A DNA stretch of 7,690 nt from Desulfobacteraceae bacterium (GTDB lineage Bacteria; Desulfobacterota; Desulfobacteria; Desulfobacterales; Desulfosalsimonadaceae), in contig DAIEHU010000120.1 of assembly GCA_027353395.1 (NCBI GenBank), forward strand, positions 1 through 7,690, written 5' to 3'. Position numbers and translations under genes: made by a program. Every line of letters starts with the position of its first letter. Within the stretch, counting starts at the first letter, position 1. The notes beneath the pieces are model-generated. The model searched no databases. It had not been told where the DNA came from and saw nothing but the letters and a program-made list of their open reading frames with translations. Below, one piece after another: positions 7,336-7,690 of this stretch.

Positions 7336-7381
7336 GTTTTGCCAAAAGTCCGAATGCTTCATGATGGGCTTTTGGCAAAAC
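7336..7381. repeat. Perfect 13-bp inverted repeat (hairpin) after the EF-G-like gene
   Basis: GTTTTGCCAAAAG (7336-7348) and its exact reverse complement (7369-7381) flank a 20-base loop, starting 20 bases after the fusA stop. No T-run follows on the plus strand, so it is not a standard intrinsic terminator in that direction; on the minus strand the stem is followed after ATG by five T. The 5' arm also overlaps a perfect 12-base palindrome AAAACATGTTTT (7329-7340), so its GTTTT can pair with AAAAC on either side. It may protect the 3' end of the mRNA. Confidence 0.75.
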
Positions 7382-7399
7382 AATTAGAAGAATCATCTC

Positions 7400-7444
7400 A
7401 AAAACCGCGGGCCGGAATTTGCCATTCCTGTTCCGCGGTTTTTT
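7400..7444. terminator. Bidirectional Rho-independent terminator
   Basis: AAAAACCGCGG (7400-7410) pairs perfectly with CCGCGGTTTTT (7433-7443), and the loop can add a second small stem of GGAAT (7414-7418) with ATTCC (7424-7428). Six T end the plus-strand copy (7439-7444), and five A precede it, giving T5 on the minus strand. It sits between two convergent genes and can end both transcripts. Confidence 0.88.
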
Positions 7445-7445
7445 G

Positions 7446-7473
7446 TCCAATCCAAATTCCAATCCCTCATTGG
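7446..7473. repeat. Short direct repeat TCCAATCC with a small hairpin
   Basis: TCCAATCC occurs at 7446-7453 and again at 7458-7465. The second copy supplies CCAAT (7459-7463), which can pair with ATTGG (7469-7473) around a 5-base loop. The elements are short, have no recognised function and may be chance. The rest of 7474-7566 shows no gene or structure I can support. Confidence 0.3.
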
Positions 7474-7566
7474 CTTCAGCTTACCGGTTATTCCCTCGTT
7501 GGGCAGCACTCTGAAATTTCTTCGGGCACCCTTGCCTTCACCTGCAAGTCTCGCGCCACGAAGCCG

Positions 7567-7690
7567 TCATGCGACGGCGATCAGCGCATCCGCAGCCACT
7601 GGATCAGCGCCGGAAATGATGAGCGGGTTGATGTCGATTTCATGTATTTCAGGATGCAGGATCGGCAAAAGGCTCAGGATGGACAGTATT
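7567..7690 (-). CDS. C-terminal end of an ATP-grasp acyl-CoA synthetase (NDP-forming), partial
   Basis: Reading the minus strand from the right edge, 40 codons run in one open frame to a TGA at 7569-7567. The tail PEIHEIDINPLIISG, then DPVAADALIAV, matches the C-terminus of the ATP-grasp domain of ADP-forming acetyl/acyl-CoA synthetases, whose E-x-DINPL segment precedes a final strand ending in a DA motif. These enzymes interconvert acyl-CoA and acid while making or using ATP and are common in anaerobic and sulfate-reducing bacteria. Most of the gene, including the CoA-binding domains and catalytic His, lies outside the window, so substrate and exact subfamily cannot be given. The related beta subunit of succinyl-CoA ligase is less likely because it usually has EVNPL here. 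The gene converges on the EF-G-like gene and probably shares the terminator at 7400-7444. Confidence 0.75.
   Translation of the reverse strand, partial: ILSILSLLPILHPEIHEIDINPLIISGADPVAADALIAVA

Noticed and set aside
7226..7462. 78-codon minus-strand frame across the end of fusA and the intergenic region
   Set aside because: It runs through the hairpin and the terminator and partly opposite fusA, with no family similarity.
7474..7566. Small gene in the right intergenic region
   Set aside because: Short open stretches exist on the minus strand after the synthetase stop, but none has a credible start, ribosome binding site or recognisable product.

Overview
The window is a compact stretch of bacterial housekeeping genes of roughly 50% G+C by eye. 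It holds five same-strand, tightly packed genes (xseA-xseB-ispA-dxs-tlyA), then a sixth same-strand gene for a translational GTPase (EF-G paralogue), then a convergent gene that enters from the right edge. The order xseA/xseB/ispA/dxs/tlyA, the style of the proteins, and an EF-G paralogue with a DTPGD motif beside an ADP-forming acyl-CoA synthetase all suggest a deltaproteobacterium (Desulfobacterota, perhaps Desulfobacterales). This placement comes from memory of such genomes and has not been tested by search.

Layout. Bases 1-1320: exonuclease VII large subunit, cut by the left edge so that about the first ten residues are missing. 1298-1549: exonuclease VII small subunit, overlapping the end of xseA. 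1550-2461: a short-chain polyprenyl diphosphate synthase starting with TTG directly after the xseB stop. 2518-4395: 1-deoxy-D-xylulose-5-phosphate synthase, also from TTG. 4405-5157: a TlyA-type rRNA 2'-O-methyltransferase. 5158-5248: an AT-rich gap that may carry a promoter. 5249-7315: the EF-G-like protein. 7316-7566: a convergent intergenic region with a perfect 13-bp hairpin and a strong, bidirectional Rho-independent terminator. 7567-7690 (minus strand): the last 40 codons of an ATP-grasp acyl-CoA synthetase, too short to stand out as an ORF but recognisable by its C-terminal motif.

How the genes work together. XseA and XseB form one single-strand-specific nuclease. Dxs makes the first committed MEP-pathway intermediate, and the IspA-like enzyme condenses the resulting C5 units into geranyl/farnesyl (possibly geranylgeranyl) diphosphate, so the operon holds the entry and the chain-elongation steps of isoprenoid synthesis. 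TlyA modifies rRNA and is a common partner in this cluster. The EF-G paralogue lies outside any ribosomal-protein operon and probably has its own promoter. Its GTPase centre departs from canonical EF-G: the catalytic histidine position is aspartate.

No mobile element, CRISPR array, tRNA or rRNA gene was found, and I see no clearly novel multi-gene system. The points most worth a second look are the altered GTPase motifs of the EF-G paralogue, an A9 tract at the xseA/xseB overlap where slippage would fuse the two subunits, and the unusual perfect hairpin after fusA.
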